This document shows, in pieces, positions 1-8,476 of a stretch of 64,000 nt of DNA; positions within the stretch are counted from its first letter, which is position 1; each line of letters opens with the position of its first letter. The notes under the pieces are model-generated. The model did not search any database. It had not been told where the DNA came from and worked only from the letters and a program-made list of their open reading frames with translations. A program made the translations under genes and the position numbers. The DNA is from an uncultured Aquimarina sp. (GTDB taxonomy: Bacteria > Bacteroidota > Bacteroidia > Flavobacteriales > Flavobacteriaceae): positions 1 to 64,000 of the forward strand of contig CANMML010000003.1 of assembly GCA_947499005.1 (NCBI GenBank), given 5' to 3'.

Positions 1-32
1 AACTGACGTATCGAATGTACACTAGAACTAAA

Positions 33-75
33 TAAGCGATTGAGAATAGAATTACCTCTATTCAACAATCGCTTA
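33..75. repeat. Hairpin / inverted repeat at window start
   Basis: Two arms (33–49 and 58–75) of about 17 bases are complementary apart from a two-base bulge, with an 8-base loop. There is no clear T-tract on the plus side. It could be a terminator for a gene left of the window, or a REP-like palindrome. The latter is attractive because a REP-associated transposase remnant starts 140 bases downstream, but I cannot show that it recurs. Confidence 0.5.
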
Positions 76-213
76 TCCTTTAAATCTTCAAAATATCTCG
101 TCTGCAATTTTTAACTGAAAGTTAAAAAAATATTTGTGTCCAGACGGTAGCATCATTAAGAGTAGTTTTAATATTTTTATACTAATAACGCTATGCCTAT
201 ATTTACTTAAAAA

Positions 214-408
214 ATGTCAACAAAATATAAAGCAAAAGACAATCAATGTTACTTTATTACAATTACAACTGTTGGTTGGGTAGACTTATTTACACGTCTT
301 AGCCAAAAGAACATAATTATGAATGCCCTCAAATATTGTCAAGAAAACAAAGGATTAAAAATTTATGCATATTGTTTGATGCCCAGTCACCAGCTCCGCA
401 AAGAGTAA
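214..408 (+). pseudogene. REP-associated tyrosine transposase (RAYT, IS200-like Y1 family), N-terminal remnant
   Basis: The 64-residue ORF has the typical opening of RAYT proteins: a YFITITT strand, the VDLFTR segment, and 'YAYCLMPSH' leading into the HUH-type metal-binding motif. Homology stops at that His (about base 393), and the last residues (QLRKE) look unrelated. The normal protein is about 180–250 residues with a catalytic Tyr further on, so this is a dead fragment. RAYT proteins process REP palindromes. The break lies next to a truncated uvrC, so one or more deletions probably created the region. Confidence 0.7.
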
Positions 409-429
409 CTAAAATCTAAAAAGAAAGCT

Positions 430-460
430 GCGCGAATGTCTCACGACTTCGCGCTTTTTC
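430..460 (+). terminator. Intrinsic terminator after the RAYT remnant
   Basis: A GC-rich 7-bp stem (GCGCGAA at 430–436, TTCGCGC at 448–454) with an 11-base loop is followed directly by TTTTT. This is a textbook rho-independent terminator for plus-strand transcription. No intact gene precedes it, so it was probably left by a gene now deleted. Confidence 0.65.
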
Positions 461-502
461 ATGTCAACAAAACGCTTCACTCATAGATAAATTATTATCT
501 AG

Positions 503-601
503 ATGAAAGAAGGCTATATTACAAGAGTTGAGCTAGTAGACAATCCAATGGTTAATGTATTAGGTGAAATTGAAATTGACAACTACTTAGCGAAGAAGTA
601 G
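503..601 (+). other. Unassigned 32-codon ORF between gene remnants
   Basis: An ATG-started open frame (MKEGYITRVELVDNP..., ending LAKK) sits between the terminator at 430–460 and the uvrC remnant. It has plausible amino-acid composition, but I recognise no family and cannot say whether it is expressed. It may be a third gene fragment in this scar. A small imperfect hairpin (about 486–507) overlaps its start. Confidence 0.2.
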
Positions 602-629
602 CTTAAAGTCAAAAGACTTATCACAGCGT

Positions 630-926
630 GATGACAAATACCCTCTATATATCGACAAAAAATCAGAAAGTCTTAAGGTCATTCAACATATGCGTAATGA
701 AGCGCATCGTTTTGGGATTACGTTCCACCGTCAAAAACGCAGCAAAGCTGCGATCGAAACCGAATTAGAGAACATCCCAGGTATTGGTCAAAAGACTAGT
801 GTTGAACTTTTAAAGCACTTCCGCTCTGTTGCACGTATTAAAAAAGCCACTAAACAAGAACTAACTGAAGTAGTGGGTAATGCTAAGGCTGTTAAAATTT
901 TAGAATTTTATAACAGTCAACCTTAG
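630..926 (+). pseudogene. uvrC: UvrC excinuclease C-terminal remnant
   Basis: From about base 630 the frame reads DDKYPLYIDKKSESLK, then RNEAHRFGITFHR, then the tandem helix-hairpin-helix end (IPGIGQKTSVELLKHF ... VVGNAKA). This is the last ~99 residues of UvrC, the nucleotide-excision-repair nuclease subunit of about 600 residues. The UvrI N-terminal GIY-YIG domain, the UvrB-binding domain and the catalytic RNase H-like core are missing, and an in-frame stop lies at 588–590. The fragment is well preserved, so the loss looks recent, or this is a duplicated tail whose full copy lies elsewhere. The next gene (patatin) is a common neighbour of uvrC in Flavobacteriaceae, which suggests this was the native locus. 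Confidence 0.75.
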
Positions 927-971
927 TATAAAAAGAGTACATTTACTATTAAGAATCTCGTATTTTTTAGG

Positions 972-3233
972 TTGCAGCAATATTTAAAAATAAGCGTACT
1001 TGGACTTATATTTCTTTTCTTTTCAGGAAAGCAACCTCTTTATTCTCAAAAAACTACAAAAACCGAAGATATAAAAGTAGGTTTGGTACTTAGTGGTGGA
1101 GGTGCCAAGGGATTAGCGCATATAGGCGTTCTTAAAATGATAGATGAAGCTGGGGTGCGACTTGACTATATAGCTGGTTCTAGTATGGGAGCTGTAATTG
1201 GAGGCCTCTATGCTTCTGGTTACACTGGGCAACAAATCGATTCGCTATTCTACACGGTCAATTTTGATGACCTCATCCAAGATAAGCTCTCTAGAAGACG
1301 CAAATCATTTTACGAAAAAGAAGATTCAGAAAAATATGCCCTTACACTTCCTATAATTGATGGAAAGCCAAGTTTGCCTAAAGGGATTTCTAACGGACAA
1401 AATTTCTATAATTTCTATTCTCGAGTTACCGCTCATGTAAAAGACATTCGAGACTTTTCGAAACTCCCTGTTCCTTTCTTTTGTACCGCTACCAATATAG
1501 AAACGGGTGAAGGTGTCATTTTCGATAAGGGATTGCTACCTGACGTGATTGCAGCAAGTGGAGCTTTACCAACAGTATATAGCCCTGTTTTGTATGATAA
1601 TAAATTAATTACGGACGGAGGTGTTACAGACAACTACCCTGTAGATGAAATTCGAAAAAGAGGCGCCGAATTTATTATAGGAGTTGATGTACAAGATACG
1701 CTTATGGATCGTTCTCAACTAAAATCTGTTACTGATATCATGCTACAGATCAATAATTTTAGGACGATAAATGCAATGAAGACCAAAGCTCCTAAAACGG
1801 ATATGTACATTCGACCCGACATCAAAAGGTTTAGTGTGGTAAGCTTCGATAAAGGAAAAGAAATTATAACTGAAGGTGAAAATACTGCTGCTAAGTACTT
1901 CGAGACGTTACAACAAATAGCGAAAAAGCAAGGGAACGTTCCATCCAAAACGAAAGTGGTTTCAATCAAAGATATACACCTAGATGATTTAATTATTGAC
2001 AATACCGATTCGCATACCCGAAGTTATATTAAAGGAAAAGCAAGAATCAATACTCCGTCAACAATTTCTCTAGAAAAATTAAATGACGGATTAAATAATT
2101 TGTACAGCACCAAAAACTTTGAAAACATTCGATATTATATCAACTCGGATACGCTAACAAATAAGAATACACTGCACTTAAAACTAAATCCTACCAAGAC
2201 AAAAGGCTATTTGCGATTTGGCTTACACTACGATGATTTATATAAAACTGCCGCTTTAGTCAATTACACTCGAAAAAAATTACTTACCAAAAATGATGTA
2301 ATCTCCGTAGATGCTATCCTAGGAGATAACCCAAGATATAACATTGATTATTACATCGATGACAGTCATAATTGGAGTACCGGAATCAGTCATAGACTTT
2401 ATCGCTATGAACGTGATATCGATTTTCAATCCGCTCAGTCTAGACGTAATTTACCCAATTCTAATATTAATCTTTTCGAGCTTGAATATTTAGATATAAC
2501 AACGCAACTCTATTTTGAAACCATACTAAACAATGCTTTTTCATTTAGAATTGGAGCAGAACAGAAGTATCTTAATATTCAAACTCCAACTTTTGGTGTT
2601 GACGAAAATAATGTACCTGGTACTCTTTTAGATAAGGTAAATTATCTTGGACTTTTTAGCACAATCAAATTTGATAGCCTAGATGACAAGTACTTCCCTA
2701 CAAAAGGAGTGTTTTTTAATACTTCACTAAATGGATATCCAATATCTACAAATTTCGGAAGTGGCTTTAAAGAATTTGCTATCCTAAAAGGAAAACTAAT
2801 GTGGGCGAAATCTGCAGGAAAGCACTTTTCATTTTTAGGGGATATTAGTGGTGGTCTTCGAATAGGTAATACTGATGGAATTAACCCGCTTGACTTCTTT
2901 GTAGGAGGATATGGTTCAAAACAAATAAACAACCAAGTTGCCTTTTTTGGACGAGACTTTTTCGATCTAAGTGGTAGTGAATATTTAAAAGGAAGTTTAA
3001 CCATTGATTTTAAATTTTCAGAAAAGCATCACTTTAACACCACAGCCAACTACGCTACTGTTAGTGATAATATATTCAGGATTAATGATATTATAAAATT
3101 TCGAGGAGCTTCGGGTTATGCTATTGGATATGGGTACGAATCTATATTAGGCCCAGTGAATATTAAGTATAGTTTTTCTCCTGATGGTGGCCAAGAAGGA
3201 AGACTTCACATTAGTGTTGGTTATTGGTTTTAA
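972..3233 (+). CDS. Patatin-like phospholipase fused to an Omp85-type barrel (PlpD/type Vd-like)
   Basis: The 753-residue protein starts at a TTG followed by a signal peptide (residues 1–26, ending LYSQ); I see no better start after the uvrC stop at 926. The patatin domain (about 34–230) has the oxyanion motif GGGAKG (42–47), the nucleophile elbow GSSMG (Ser71) and the catalytic 'TDGG' Asp near 215. A POTRA-like segment (about 330–400) and a C-terminal bacterial surface antigen/Omp85 β-barrel (about 405–753, ending in an aromatic 'VGYWF') follow. This is the architecture of Pseudomonas PlpD and Fusobacterium FplA, in which a lipase is delivered through its own barrel. Expected role: A-type phospholipase at the outer membrane. 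The actual lipid substrate cannot be told from sequence. Confidence 0.88.
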   Translation: MQQYLKISVLGLIFLFFSGKQPLYSQKTTKTEDIKVGLVLSGGGAKGLAHIGVLKMIDEAGVRLDYIAGSSMGAVIGGLYASGYTGQQIDSLFYTVNFDDLIQDKLSRRRKSFYEKEDSEKYALTLPIIDGKPSLPKGISNGQNFYNFYSRVTAHVKDIRDFSKLPVPFFCTATNIETGEGVIFDKGLLPDVIAASGALPTVYSPVLYDNKLITDGGVTDNYPVDEIRKRGAEFIIGVDVQDTLMDRSQLKSVTDIMLQINNFRTINAMKTKAPKTDMYIRPDIKRFSVVSFDKGKEIITEGENTAAKYFETLQQIAKKQGNVPSKTKVVSIKDIHLDDLIIDNTDSHTRSYIKGKARINTPSTISLEKLNDGLNNLYSTKNFENIRYYINSDTLTNKNTLHLKLNPTKTKGYLRFGLHYDDLYKTAALVNYTRKKLLTKNDVISVDAILGDNPRYNIDYYIDDSHNWSTGISHRLYRYERDIDFQSAQSRRNLPNSNINLFELEYLDITTQLYFETILNNAFSFRIGAEQKYLNIQTPTFGVDENNVPGTLLDKVNYLGLFSTIKFDSLDDKYFPTKGVFFNTSLNGYPISTNFGSGFKEFAILKGKLMWAKSAGKHFSFLGDISGGLRIGNTDGINPLDFFVGGYGSKQINNQVAFFGRDFFDLSGSEYLKGSLTIDFKFSEKHHFNTTANYATVSDNIFRINDIIKFRGASGYAIGYGYESILGPVNIKYSFSPDGGQEGRLHISVGYWF

Positions 3234-3257
3234 CACACAATTATTTCTTGTTTTTTT

Positions 3258-3265
3258 TAACTTTG
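3258..3265 (+). promoter_or_regulatory. Bacteroidota −7 box TAACTTTG
   Basis: TAACTTTG fits the Bacteroidota primary-sigma −7 consensus TAnnTTTG and lies 42 bases before the DUF3108 ATG. No TTG −33 element sits at the usual 19–21-base spacing, so this is a tentative promoter. Confidence 0.4.
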
Positions 3266-3306
3266 GAATAGAAATTGGACTTCAATAAACACTCAAACTA
3301 TTTGTT

Positions 3307-4083
3307 ATGAAAAAAATCATCACATTGTTAGCTTTATTTTGTAGTGTTCTTGTTATAGTAGCACAAGATCAAGAAAGTGCTTTTTCAGAAAATGAATTCA
3401 TACGATTTAAAATAAAATACCTTGGTTTCAAAACCAGTGAAGCTACTCTAGAAACCAAAAAAGAGACCTTTAATGGTAAAGAAGTTATTCATGCTACAGG
3501 AAGAGGAGAATCTTCAAAATTCCTGAGCTTATTTTTTAAAGTACGTGATCGCTTCGAAACTTATTTTGATCATAAAACCCATATGCCGTATCGTTTCATA
3601 AGAAACACTTATGAAGGTGGATATACAAAAGACATTGTCATCGATTTTGACCGAGAAAAAAACAAGGCAACTGTTAATGATAAAAAACGTAAAACCACGA
3701 ATAGTTTTAGTACTCCAACAGACGTACAAGATATGATATCGGCCTTTTACTATTTACGTAATAATGTTAACGTAGAAGCATTAAAAGTCAACGAAGAGGC
3801 AAACATGAATTTATTTTTTGATAGTGAAAATTTTAAGTTCAAATTAAAATATTTGGGTACACAAACTCTAAAGACTAAATTTGGCATGATAAATTGCTTG
3901 AAGTTTCGACCTTTAGTGGTAGCTGATCGTATTTTTGATGAACAAGATGGTCTTACTATTTGGGTTAGTAACGACAAAAACAAGGTTCCTGTAAAGATAA
4001 CGGCAGATATTAAAGTCGGTAGTATCACTGCAAACTTAAGCGAATACAAAGGATTGAAATACCCACTTTCAAAAGTGAATTAA
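3307..4083 (+). CDS. DUF3108 family exported protein
   Basis: 258 residues with a clear signal peptide (MKKIITLLALFCSVLVIVAQ). The rest is β-rich with features of DUF3108: 'FKIKYLGFKTSEATLE' near the start, 'DRFETYFDHKTHMPYRF', and a C-terminal 'WVSNDKNKVPVKITADIKVGSI'. DUF3108 proteins are periplasmic or envelope proteins without an assigned reaction. It lies in the conserved flavobacterial run between the patatin-type protein and kynA (5-base gap to kynA), but this context does not reveal a function. The family call is firm; the function is unknown. Confidence 0.8.
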   Translation: MKKIITLLALFCSVLVIVAQDQESAFSENEFIRFKIKYLGFKTSEATLETKKETFNGKEVIHATGRGESSKFLSLFFKVRDRFETYFDHKTHMPYRFIRNTYEGGYTKDIVIDFDREKNKATVNDKKRKTTNSFSTPTDVQDMISAFYYLRNNVNVEALKVNEEANMNLFFDSENFKFKLKYLGTQTLKTKFGMINCLKFRPLVVADRIFDEQDGLTIWVSNDKNKVPVKITADIKVGSITANLSEYKGLKYPLSKVN

Positions 4084-4088
4084 TACCC

Positions 4089-5054
4089 ATGAATGAACCA
4101 TTAGCCCCAGAAATTGTAGCACGAATTAAATCTCTTGAAGAAAAGTATAAAAATTCGGGTCAAGATTTAGGCGCTTTTTTAGACGGACTACTCCACGATA
4201 GGTATTTAACATATTGGGATTATATTCATCTAGATACCTTACTAAGTCTTCAGATACCTTATACGCATTTCCCTGATGAAACCATTTTCATCACGTATCA
4301 CCAGATTACAGAATTATACTTTAAACTGGTACTACATGAAATCACACAAATCATTAATCATTCGAATTTGACTGTAAGGTTTTTCACGGAACGTATTAAA
4401 CGTATCAACCGTTATTTTGAAATCTTAGAAAATTCGTTTGATGTAATGGCTAAAGGAATGGAGAAAGAACAATTTCTTCAATTTCGTTTATCCTTAATCC
4501 CTGCAAGCGGATTTCAATCGGTACAATACCGCATGATCGAAGTATATACGACTGGTCTAGAAAACCTTGTACACGAAGATCGTAGGCATATGATCAATGA
4601 TTGGAGTAGCATTGAAGATAAATATCAATATTTGTACTGGAAATACGGAGCGACTGAAAAAGAAACAGGAGAAAAAACCTTAACGCTAAAGCAATTTGAA
4701 AAGCGTTACAATCCAAGGCTATTGCGTATTGCTAATCAAATTGAACACAGTACGATCTATGATTGCTATCGTAGGTTAAGTGTTTCGGATCAAAAGAATA
4801 TCGAATTGATAGAAGCGTTACGTGATTTTGACGTCAAAGTAAATGTCAATTGGGGGCTAGCACATTTAAAAGCTGCATTATATCACTTAAGCAAGAATAA
4901 AGAACAAGCCGTAGGTACTGGAGGTACAAATTGGAGGCAATTTCTCCCTCCCAGCTTCCAGCGCATTAGTTTTTTTCCAACATTATGGACCGAAGAGGAA
5001 CACAACGAATGGGGAAAATCATGGATAGAAGAATTATTTAATAACGATAAGTAA
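4089..5054 (+). CDS. kynA: Tryptophan 2,3-dioxygenase
   Basis: 321 residues. This haem enzyme opens the indole ring of L-tryptophan to N-formylkynurenine, the first step of the kynurenine route. Family signatures include 'FITYHQITELYFK' with the substrate-contacting His71, the distal helical segment 'NWGLAHLKAAL' carrying His259 as probable haem ligand, and the active-site loop GTGGTNW (276–282). The length fits bacterial TDOs (about 280–320). No other kynurenine-pathway gene is adjacent, but kynA next to an M23 peptidase and pgi is a familiar flavobacterial arrangement. The gene starts 5 bases after DUF3108 and ends 2 bases before the next ATG, so the run is probably one transcript. Confidence 0.93.
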   Translation: MNEPLAPEIVARIKSLEEKYKNSGQDLGAFLDGLLHDRYLTYWDYIHLDTLLSLQIPYTHFPDETIFITYHQITELYFKLVLHEITQIINHSNLTVRFFTERIKRINRYFEILENSFDVMAKGMEKEQFLQFRLSLIPASGFQSVQYRMIEVYTTGLENLVHEDRRHMINDWSSIEDKYQYLYWKYGATEKETGEKTLTLKQFEKRYNPRLLRIANQIEHSTIYDCYRRLSVSDQKNIELIEALRDFDVKVNVNWGLAHLKAALYHLSKNKEQAVGTGGTNWRQFLPPSFQRISFFPTLWTEEEHNEWGKSWIEELFNNDK

Positions 5055-5056
5055 CA

Positions 5057-6370
5057 ATGAAAAAATTCCTATTTTTTGGATTATGTAGTTTGATAGGGTT
5101 GTTTTCTGCTTGCAAAGAAAAAGAAGCTCCAAAAGTTGTGGAGTGTATCGAATACCCCGAAATCATTAAAAAATTTGGTTTCGTTCTAGACGATTATGAA
5201 GTTGTCAACGACACGATCAAAAATGGAGACAGTTTCGGAACCATAATGGACAATAATGGGGTAACTCGCTCGAAAGTATTCGAAATCTCGAATAAAGTAA
5301 AAGATAGCTTTAATGTCGCCCGTATTAACGCAGGTAAGCCATACACAATACTAAAGTCCAAAGACAGTCTTCATAAAGTAGAAGCCTTTATTTACCACCA
5401 AAATAAAGTAGACTATACGATTATCAACCTTACTGATAGCATTTATGCTCAAAACAAGCATAAAAAAGTCATTGTCAAACGCAAGGTGTTAAATGGAATC
5501 ATTGAATCTTCATTATCCGAAGCCATTCAAAAAGATCATGGATCTGCTTATTTGACACACTTAATTGCGGGTATTTACCAATGGAATATTGATTTTTTCA
5601 GAATTCAAAAAGGAGACCGCTTTAAAGTAATTTACTATGATAAATACCTAGAAGACGGCACTTATGTTGGTGTCAAAAGCGTTGAAGCCTCTGTCTTCGA
5701 ACACAATGGCACTCCTTTCTATGGGTTTGAATATGAAATCCCTGAAGATAAGAAAGAATTAACGTCCTACTACGACGAAAAAGCCAAGTCTTTACAAAGT
5801 TTCTTCCTAAAAGCACCATTGCAATTTAGCAGGATATCTTCACGTTTTTCACCTAGAAGATTTCATCCTGTACAAAAAAGATGGAAGGCTCATAAAGGAA
5901 CAGATTACGCTGCTCCACATGGAACACCTATTTGGTCTACAGCTAATGGAACTGTTGTAAAAGCTGGATATACCCGTGGAAATGGGAAGTATGTAAAAGT
6001 AAGACACAATAAAAAATACAGTACTCAGTATTTACACATGTCTAAGATTTTGGTTAAAAAAGGACAGGTTGTAAAACAAGGACAAGTTATTGGGCGTGTT
6101 GGTAGTACTGGTCTAGCTACAGGACCACATGTATGTTATCGTTTCTGGGTAAATGGTAGACAAACAGACCCTTATAGACATAAATTACCAAGTGCAAAAG
6201 ACTTGCCAGAAACCTATAAAGAAGCCTATTTTACATACATCAATCCTTTGAAAAAAGAATTGGACGATATTCCATTTAAAGAACTAAAAATAAATAAAGA
6301 AACAGATGAAATTACCATCACAGAACCCAACAGCAACAAAAGCTTGGCAGGCGCTACAACATCACTTTAG
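5057..6370 (+). CDS. M23 family metallopeptidase lipoprotein
   Basis: 437 residues. The N-terminus is a lipoprotein signal (lipid-attachment Cys19 in LFSAC). A LysM/OapA-like middle segment (about 40–250) precedes an M23/LytM domain (about 270–380). Zinc-site features are HKGTD (His and Asp ligands), 'QYLHMS' and 'TGPHVCYRF'. The last motif is normally GPHLHYEF; here the second His, usually a zinc ligand, is Cys. Cys can bind zinc, and I recall this substitution in flavobacterial relatives, so activity is plausible but not assured. Expected role: cleaving peptide cross-links of peptidoglycan from the periplasmic face of a membrane. The last 65 bases overlap pgi in another frame. Confidence 0.87.
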   Translation: MKKFLFFGLCSLIGLFSACKEKEAPKVVECIEYPEIIKKFGFVLDDYEVVNDTIKNGDSFGTIMDNNGVTRSKVFEISNKVKDSFNVARINAGKPYTILKSKDSLHKVEAFIYHQNKVDYTIINLTDSIYAQNKHKKVIVKRKVLNGIIESSLSEAIQKDHGSAYLTHLIAGIYQWNIDFFRIQKGDRFKVIYYDKYLEDGTYVGVKSVEASVFEHNGTPFYGFEYEIPEDKKELTSYYDEKAKSLQSFFLKAPLQFSRISSRFSPRRFHPVQKRWKAHKGTDYAAPHGTPIWSTANGTVVKAGYTRGNGKYVKVRHNKKYSTQYLHMSKILVKKGQVVKQGQVIGRVGSTGLATGPHVCYRFWVNGRQTDPYRHKLPSAKDLPETYKEAYFTYINPLKKELDDIPFKELKINKETDEITITEPNSNKSLAGATTSL

Positions 6371-7946
6371 CAAAATAGAAGGCCAAAGCTTAAAAAGCTT
6401 ATTTGCTGGTGATGAAAATCGTGGAGAAAATTTTTCTATCAAATGGGAAGATTTCTATGTAGATTATTCTAAAAACAGAATGGATGCAACCACAAAAAAA
6501 CTATTATTAGATTTAGCAGAAGAAGTAGGATTACCTCAAGCAATGAACAGCTATTTTGGAGGAGAAACTATTAATGCTACCGAGGGAAGAGCAGTACAAC
6601 ATGTCGCTTTAAGAGCACCTAAAGGTTTTGAAATACAAGTTGATGGTGTAAACATCGTTGATGAAGTAGCCGAAGTAAAATCTAAAATAAAAGAATTTAC
6701 TGAAAAAGTAATTTCTGGAGAACATAAAGGGTACACTGGAAAGGCAATTACAGATATCGTAAATATTGGTATTGGAGGTTCGGATCTTGGGCCTGTAATG
6801 ATTACCGAAGCTTTAGAGCATTATAAAAATCATTTAAATGTACACTTCATTTCTAATGTAGATGGAGATCACGTACACCAAAATTTAAAAAAGTTTGATG
6901 CAGAAACAACACTTTTTGTGGTAGTTTCTAAATCTTTTGGTACTCAAGAGACCCTTTCAAATGCGATAACAGCACGTAAGTGGTTTATTGAAAAAGCTGG
7001 AGGAAACGAAGGCGTTAGCAAGCACTTTGTTGCCGTTTCTTCGAACGTTAAAAAAGTTACGGAATTTGGAATCGATCCTAATAACATTTTCCCGCTTTGG
7101 GACTGGGTTGGAGGTCGTTTTTCTCTATGGAGTGCCGTTGGTTTATCTGTAGCACTTTCTATTGGATTTGATCAATTCGATGAATTATTAGCTGGTGCTC
7201 ACGCAATGGACGAACATTTTAAAAACACTCCTTTCGAAGAAAACATCCCTGTATTATTAGGCTTGTTAAGCGTATGGTACAACAATTTCTTTGAGGCTGA
7301 AACAGAGGCATTAATTCCATTTAATCAATACTTACACCGTTTACCTGCTTATTTGCAACAAGGTATTATGGAAAGTAATGGTAAAGGGGTAGATCGTAAT
7401 GGAGATGTAATCGATTATCAAACGGGAACTATAATTTGGGGAGAACCAGGAACAAATTCTCAACATGCATTTTTTCAATTGATTCACCAAGGAACAAAGA
7501 TTATTCCAACGGAATTTATTGGATTCAAAAAATCTTTATTTGGAGATAAAGATCACCATGATAAATTAATGGCCAACTATTTTGCACAGACAGAGGCTTT
7601 AATGAATGGAAAAACAAAAGAAGAGGTATTAGCCGAATTAAATGAGAAAGGCTTATCACAAGCAGAAATTGATGCTTTAGCGCCATTTAAAGTGTTTACT
7701 GGTAATAGACCAACAACTTCTTTATTGATCGAAAAATTAACACCTAAGTCATTAGGAAAACTGGTAGCAATGTACGAGCATAGAATCTTTGTACAGGGTA
7801 TCGTTTGGAATATTTATAGCTATGATCAATGGGGCGTAGAACTCGGAAAGCAATTAGCGTCTAATATTCTTTCAGAGATTACAGCGAATGCACCAGCAAA
7901 TCATGATAGTTCGACAACAAATTTATTAAACGAATTTTTAAACTAA
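6306..7946 (+). CDS. pgi: Glucose-6-phosphate isomerase
   Basis: 546 residues interconverting glucose-6-phosphate and fructose-6-phosphate in the cytoplasm (glycolysis/gluconeogenesis). The family blocks are all present: IGIGGSDLGP (about 154–163), 'SKSFGTQET' (phosphate binding, about 207–216), 'WDWVGGRFSLWSAVG', catalytic Glu near 355 (GIMESNGKGV), His near 386 (NSQHAFFQ) and the catalytic Lys near 515 at the end of 'YDQWGVELGK'. The start at 6306 is supported because 'MKLPSQNPTATKAWQAL' matches the usual N-terminus of flavobacterial Pgi, even though it lies 65 bases inside the M23 gene. Translation may therefore be coupled. A strong terminator follows. Confidence 0.95.
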   Translation: MKLPSQNPTATKAWQALQHHFSKIEGQSLKSLFAGDENRGENFSIKWEDFYVDYSKNRMDATTKKLLLDLAEEVGLPQAMNSYFGGETINATEGRAVQHVALRAPKGFEIQVDGVNIVDEVAEVKSKIKEFTEKVISGEHKGYTGKAITDIVNIGIGGSDLGPVMITEALEHYKNHLNVHFISNVDGDHVHQNLKKFDAETTLFVVVSKSFGTQETLSNAITARKWFIEKAGGNEGVSKHFVAVSSNVKKVTEFGIDPNNIFPLWDWVGGRFSLWSAVGLSVALSIGFDQFDELLAGAHAMDEHFKNTPFEENIPVLLGLLSVWYNNFFEAETEALIPFNQYLHRLPAYLQQGIMESNGKGVDRNGDVIDYQTGTIIWGEPGTNSQHAFFQLIHQGTKIIPTEFIGFKKSLFGDKDHHDKLMANYFAQTEALMNGKTKEEVLAELNEKGLSQAEIDALAPFKVFTGNRPTTSLLIEKLTPKSLGKLVAMYEHRIFVQGIVWNIYSYDQWGVELGKQLASNILSEITANAPANHDSSTTNLLNEFLN

Positions 7947-7956
7947 TATATAAACC

Positions 7957-7989
7957 AAAGGGTGCCTAATTTTTAGACACCCTTTTTCA
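7957..7989 (+). terminator. Intrinsic terminator after pgi
   Basis: AAAGGGTGcC at 7957–7966 pairs with the complementary arm at about 7975–7987 and runs into TTTTT. It closes the patatin-to-pgi run. Confidence 0.85.
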
Positions 7990-8015
7990 CTAAATAACAC
8001 TAAACCTTAAAACAA

Positions 8016-8444
8016 ATGGCATTTATTCACTCTTATTGGGCATACTTAGTTTTAGCCGTAATTATCGTTGCAACCGTAAATTCTATTATTGGTTTTGTTA
8101 CTAAAAGAGAATTCGGAGCTAAAGACTTTCGCTTAGCCCTTTTTGCATTAATCGTAACTCACTTACAGTTTGTTATCGGACTGATTACTTATTTCGTTTC
8201 TGACAAAGTACAATGGACTAATGAAGACTTGGGCATGAAGGATATCATGGGAAATCCCGATCTACGTTTAATTCATATAGAGCATCCTTTAATGATGATT
8301 ATTGCTATTGCATTCTTAACTATCGGATACTCAAAACACAAGAAACAATTGGTTTCTACACCCAAATTTAAAACCCTTTCTATCTTTTATTCAATCGCAT
8401 TATTAGCAGTATTATCAAGAATTCCTTGGAAATTATGGTTTTAA
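8016..8444 (+). CDS. Four-helix inner-membrane protein of unknown function
   Basis: 142 residues with four hydrophobic segments (about 8–28, 40–60, 88–105 and 118–138). Conserved-looking polar residues include H50 in 'VTHLQFVIGL' and the HIEHP motif at about 89–93 in the third segment. Small proteins of this kind occur widely in Flavobacteriaceae and are sometimes labelled cytochrome b-like because of the membrane histidines, but no haem-binding pattern is certain. It starts 26 bases after the pgi terminator, so it has its own promoter or depends on read-through. The gene call is firm; the function is unassigned. Confidence 0.8.
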   Translation: MAFIHSYWAYLVLAVIIVATVNSIIGFVTKREFGAKDFRLALFALIVTHLQFVIGLITYFVSDKVQWTNEDLGMKDIMGNPDLRLIHIEHPLMMIIAIAFLTIGYSKHKKQLVSTPKFKTLSIFYSIALLAVLSRIPWKLWF

Positions 8445-8476
8445 ATTATTAAATTGATAACCCCAAAGCCCCCTGA

